Shown: one piece after another, positions 59,968-64,000 of the stretch | Layout: the number at the start of each line of letters is the position of its first letter | How positions within the stretch are numbered: position 1 is the stretch's first letter | Source of the DNA: Lunularia cruciata | Taxonomy: Eukaryota; Streptophyta; Marchantiopsida; Lunulariales; Lunulariaceae | Direction of reading: 5' to 3' | Assembly: GCA_948567375.1 (NCBI GenBank) | Contig: OX419756.1 | Location: 43,848,333-43,912,332 of the forward strand | Length of the DNA stretch: 64,000 nt | The notes under the pieces: generated by a model | Database searches by the model: none | What the model was told of the DNA's origin: nothing | The model's input: only the letters and a program-made list of their open reading frames with translations | Position numbers and translations under genes: made by a program

Positions 59968-60383
59968 TGTAACAATATGGGATTTTAATGATGAAGTTAG
60001 TAGGGCTAACAAAGTAGCAAATTAGATAAATTAGCCTAGAATATTCCAAAAGTATCTTAGAAGCTTTTTGGGAAGTTCCCCGGCTAGCTTAGCTTACACC
60101 CCAAGTAGGTAGTTTTTAGAAGGAAGCTTCTAGAAGCTTTCCAACTAGCTTAGCTTACATGCCAAGTAAGCAGCTTCTAGAAGGAAGCTTCTTGAAAAGT
60201 TTCCCAATTAACTTGGCTTGCACTCCAAGAAAGAAGCTCAAAAAAGCTTCTCAAGAACCTTGTATGATCCCTATAAATACAAGAGCAAAAGCTCATGTTA
60301 GGTATTCAAAGTTTACCCACATTCAATTGTCCCAATGTGATCTTCCATTCTAGTATTTTGCTCCTTGGTCTTGGTCTTTTACA
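59968..60383 (+). repeat. 3' LTR of the gag-only element
   Basis: 416 bp, TGTAACAATATGG...TCTTTTACA. Contains GAAGCTTCTAGAAGCTTT at 60123-60140 (three perfect heat-shock units and a worn fourth). Confidence 0.9.
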
Positions 60384-61156
60384 ACATTGGATTCTATCTT
60401 GCAAATATTTTGTATCATCAACAAAATTGCACTACCTCCTTAACAATTGAAAATTCTCTTTTTCCTCCAAGCTCCAAACATCCTCATCTATCTCATTAAA
60501 CAAATCACTTTATTTTTAATTTGTCAAAATTTGTCTCATGCATTTTATAATTCTTTTTTGGAGCATAGTTCAATTATTTAGGCATGACAATTTGGGTTAT
60601 GTCTATCAAGCCTTCTAGATAACTACATCTTATAAGTGATATATATTGACCTCTTTAGATAACTAAATCTCTAACTATGCTTAATCTCAATCTCAAACCC
60701 ACAAGCTACTTAAATCTCAATAGCAAAGCAATTGGCTAATGTTGATATTGAAGTAGGTTTAAATGGACAAGTAATGATATGGCATAGCTAAATAAATTTT
60801 CAAAAATGGCCTATATTTAAATTCAAAATTGCATTAGTATTATTAACATGGAATTATTTTTTACAAAACACCATAAATGTCCTCTGAAAAGATATGTGTC
60901 ATGATTTTCATGACCAATCAAAAATTTATGGCTATGTGTACTCTACCCATACAACATTTGTAATTTTCAAATCTAAATCTGTAAAATTTAATATGGAATG
61001 CACATAAAAAAATATTTTGAAGCTCAAAATAGCTAAGTCTGAAACCTCTTAGTATTCTTTAAGAGTATATTGAGGGATTGAACTCCGTAATTTATAGTTG
61101 ATTCTTTCATTACAAGACTTTGGCAATCCTTGTAAACTTTGGATGAGTTTTTATAA

Positions 61157-61720
61157 GAAAAAAGCCCAATAAAAATGAATGGTTTGATCCATGCACATGT
61201 GAGCATTTTAATAATCATTTTATGGATTCTTTATGGGTAAGGTATGACTACACATAAAATTATCATCCATTACCTACAAACTAAGTGTATTAGACAATTA
61301 AAATGCTCATATATTTTTTCATGGGTATCCAACCATTCTCATAGGCCATTTTTGCTTTCTTGCATATAGAAAAATTTATGGCCTATATCAAGTCCATAAC
61401 CTTACATCAATTAGTATTCAAGGAATACTTTTGTGTGAGAGATTGTAAAAAAGACCCCAGCAAAAATGAATGATCTATAAACATTCTTGATGGTCAATAT
61501 GCATAAGGGCATTCCAATAATTATTTTAGTGGGTTCTTAATGGTAAGTTTATGCTACTTGTTAAATTTTCATCCACTATCCATCAAATAAACATAATAAA
61601 AAACATAAAAACCCAACAAAACATTCTATGAAGCCATTTTTGCTTTCTAGCATATGGGAAACTTGATGGCCTAAATCAAGGCTGAGCTTTGACATGAATA
61701 AATTATCAAGGAATGTGATT
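61157..61720. repeat. Diverged tandem duplication, about 290-bp units
   Basis: 61157-61440 and 61448-61720 share ordered words: AAAAATGAATG, GCCATTTTTGCTTTCT and a TATGGCCTATATCAAG-like block, with many substitutions. Confidence 0.6.
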
Positions 61721-62142
61721 AGATAGCTCTAAAATTAATTCTATATGGCAAGAGAAATACAAGGTCCGAAAAAATTTGAATTAAACCTTGCAAAGAATTT
61801 ACAAATTTTTATACTCCTCCTCTATTTTTCCTTATATCATCCTTTTTACTGGGATTCTTTGTCTTGTTGTCGTGTAAATAATAATTTCATTTTCTACTTT
61901 GCCTTTTATTGATTTTTGAAATTTATCTCTTTCCTTTCTCCTTCTTGCTCAATGGATCACTCTTGAAACTCTGAGTTGTAAACAATTGGGTTTTTAAATT
62001 CATCGTCTGCTCCACCAATTGGCTTCTTGATTTCCAAAATTTCATTACTTCCTCCTATCTACATTGAAACACTCTTCAATCTAGACTCCCTTTCTTCTTC
62101 CACTCTACTCTTGGAACTCTCTTGAAGATCTTAAATGCTCTT

Positions 62143-63075
62143 TTGTGATTCATAAACTTCCTAAGCTCTCCTAACATATAGGAGAAGTTGCTACACAGAG
62201 AAAGGATGTTGCTTTGTATTCAATTTCGGTACAATAACAACTGTTTCCTATCATGATCACCCCAAGAAGCAACAATATACCTATCCTTTTACAGTAATAT
62301 GGTTTTCCATACAATGACACCATGCACTTAATACAAATTTTACACTAAACAAAAATAGGTATACCGCTCACTCAATTCAAGTTTTAGCTAGAGAAATGTG
62401 TGTTTGTATTAGCTCCAAGCTGTTAAATTTCTAAATGCTTTCAATTAAACTTTTGATATTTTCTTCACTTTCTTGGTTAAATATACATTACTTATACCTT
62501 ATTTCTATTACAAATACTAATATCTTAGTAGCATGTAGTTAACATGAACTTCATGGTGGAGAGCAAAACCTTTTTATGATTCATAAACTTTCTAAACTCT
62601 AGTAATACATATGTGGAATCACCTCAAAGCAAAAGGATTTTACTTCACATTCATTCTTGGTACACTATCAATTTTTTCCTATAGCAATCACTCCAAGAAG
62701 CAAACAACGGTACTCCTATTTTTATACTAATTTGGTTTTGCATACAATGACAACCTAGAGAAATATGAGTATACCCTCATGCCACACAAGTTTTCAGCTA
62801 GAGAAATATGGGTACACCGTCATGTCGTACAAGCTTTCAGATAGAGAAATATGTGTTTATATAGTAGCTCTAAGTTGTTAAATTTCTAAATTTGTTCAAT
62901 TAAAGTTTTGTTCTTTCTTTACTTTCTTGGCTTAATACACTTAAATATACATTGCTTATACCTTATTTCTATTACATATACCAATGTCTTTGGACTGGTT
63001 ATACCTTCTTTCAGTTACAAATGCTAATATCTTAGTATCATGTAGTTAAGATGAATTTCATAGTGTAGAGCAAAA
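62143..63075. repeat. Diverged tandem duplication, about 430-500-bp units
   Basis: 62143-62568 and 62569-63075 share the order GATTCATAAACTT, CACTCCAAGAAGCAA-like, GGTTTTCCATACAATGACA, TAGAGAAATATGTG, TTAAATTTCTAAAT, ATCTTAGTAGCATGTAGTTA and GAGCAAAAC. The second unit has an internal triplication of a roughly 43-bp piece around GAGAAATATG (62758-62860). Confidence 0.65.
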
Positions 63076-64000
63076 CACTCATAATACCAACACCAACTAA
63101 TATATACACACAATACAGACATAAGATCAAGGCTCTTTTCAAAGAATTGTCTTTATTACAAGGGTTTCAAAACCACAGCCAATCTAATATCACTAACTTG
63201 AAGCTTTCAAAACTAACCAAACCTTAGAGGTTCAAAGATCATGCTTTGCCATTAAAAGTAATATATGTATTTACTTGTAGTGTGCTTTTTTCCTCTTTGC
63301 CTTTAACATGACTTTCTACCAAAGAGATATTCTTCATGTCTATCTATTTCTTCTTCTAAACACTCATTGTCTTCTTCTCACATGTATGCATACCTGTCAC
63401 TATCACATTCTAGCTCACCTTGCCACTCCAAGGCTTACTCTGCATGCATGTTTTGATTTCATTACTCACCTTCTTTTGTAAATTGACCTAGAGCATGGAT
63501 AATCCCAAGCTCTTGACCTAAGACAACTCCATTCCTTGACAACTTGGGACTTAGGAGAGCTCTACTTGATAGCATAGGAGAGCACCATCTATTAAGAACA
63601 TTAAGAACATTACCTCTCAATAATATTTGCCCAATACAAAGCACAACCCTAATAATGGCAATGTTGCCATCCCACTAGATAAAAAGGTCCTCTATCATGT
63701 ACACCTCCAATGACTACTCTTCCTTAACATTCTTCTCTCCTTTATCAATCTCATTCAACCCTCCAAACTCCTCTCTCTTTTCTATCCACTCTTCACTCCT
63801 ACTTGACCCTCAACTCTCTTTGCTATGACACTCTTTTCTTCTCTATCACTCTCTTCCTTCTTCTTTGTTCTATCCCTCTTTGGATTTCACTTTCACTTTT
63901 AATTTGCTATCAAACCAAATTCTTCTTTACAAGCATCATTAAGATGTTCTTTCTAAACTAGAAGAACTCTTGATATCATACCATTCTACACTCTCTCCCA

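Larger units (their letters stand above)
58386..60383 (+). mobile_element. Gag-only derivative of the chromovirus family
   Basis: LTRs at 58386-58797 and 59968-60383 belong to the same family as those at 42675 and 48092 but in + orientation. A perfect 5-bp duplication ACATT flanks the element (58381-58385 and 60384-60388). The primer site TTGATATCAGAGTAGG is a worn initiator-tRNA site. The 1.2-kb interior encodes only a decayed gag, including an EFNFQNPRCLKARIFQA-like frame near 59188 and the zinc knuckle start CFYCRQV near 59845. It runs from the knuckle into the right LTR, so protease, RT and integrase are absent. It would have depended on a full-length relative. Confidence 0.9.
60384..64000. 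other. AT-rich region with old tandem duplications
   Basis: No gene or RNA recognised to the end of the window. Two tandem duplications are listed separately; the rest shows only chance frames. Confidence 0.4.

Noticed and set aside
31280-64000. Possibility that the AT-rich half is organellar DNA or a chimeric contig
   Set aside because: It carries nuclear-type LTR retrotransposons with target duplications and shares the dispersed tail motif with the first half; no organelle genes were seen.
1-64000. CRISPR arrays, prophage or bacterial operons
   Set aside because: The window is eukaryotic: spliced genes, retrotransposons and no direct-repeat/spacer pattern.

Overview
This is nuclear DNA of a green plant. 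The support is: a plant-type mitochondrial pyruvate dehydrogenase kinase, a plant-type ribosomal protein L7 and a plant-type FAM136A/DUF842 gene, all with GT-AG introns; telo-boxes (AAACCCTA) near two of these genes; and LTR retrotransposons with initiator-methionine-tRNA primer sites. The species cannot be named from the window. Mostly short introns, repeats of the CPNLQALPDTLGQL type and an unusual non-LTR retrotransposon suggest, by inference only, a lineage outside the flowering plants.

Layout. By eye, 1-31.3 kb is a base-balanced gene region and 31.3-64 kb is AT-rich and packed with transposons. In the first part: an epoxide-hydrolase-like alpha/beta hydrolase (about 1190-3325, +); PDK (7051-12424, +, six exons, 377 aa, with a 3.4-kb first intron full of tandem repeats); two head-to-head decayed copies of a non-LTR retrotransposon carrying a restriction-like endonuclease (13262-16620 on - and 17240-19290 on +), the second interrupted by a 544-bp LTR-like insertion; a decayed array of Armadillo-like repeats on + interleaved with leucine-rich-repeat blocks on - (19980-22800); FAM136A (26334-27502, -, three exons, 140 aa); and RPL7 (29547-30781, -, four coding exons, 245 aa).

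The second part has no intact host gene that I can see. It holds a pogo/Tigger-like transposase relic (38098-39845, -), a solo LTR (40809-41227), a 10-bp minisatellite (42053-42411), a Ty3/gypsy chromovirus (42675-48502, -, target duplication CTACC), a second gypsy element (50594-57230, -, target duplication GAAAT), a PIF/Harbinger-like relic (57700-58200, -) and a gag-only derivative of the chromovirus family (58386-60383, +, target duplication ACATT). The rest is AT-rich DNA with old tandem duplications.

Three observations stand out. The first is the zinc finger-RT-CCHC-endonuclease retrotransposon; such elements are not the usual non-LTR type of land plants. Its hairpin-bearing 3' tail recurs across the window. 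The second is that all five LTRs of the chromovirus family carry clusters of canonical heat-shock elements upstream of their TATA box. The third is the pair of tandem repeat copies in PDK intron 1 whose shared hairpin differs only by inversion of its 3-nt loop.

The three housekeeping genes act separately: PDK inactivates the mitochondrial pyruvate dehydrogenase complex, FAM136A is a small mitochondrial intermembrane-space protein, and RPL7 is in the large cytosolic ribosomal subunit. No operon-like relation exists. All gene models come from manual splicing and reading-frame closure.
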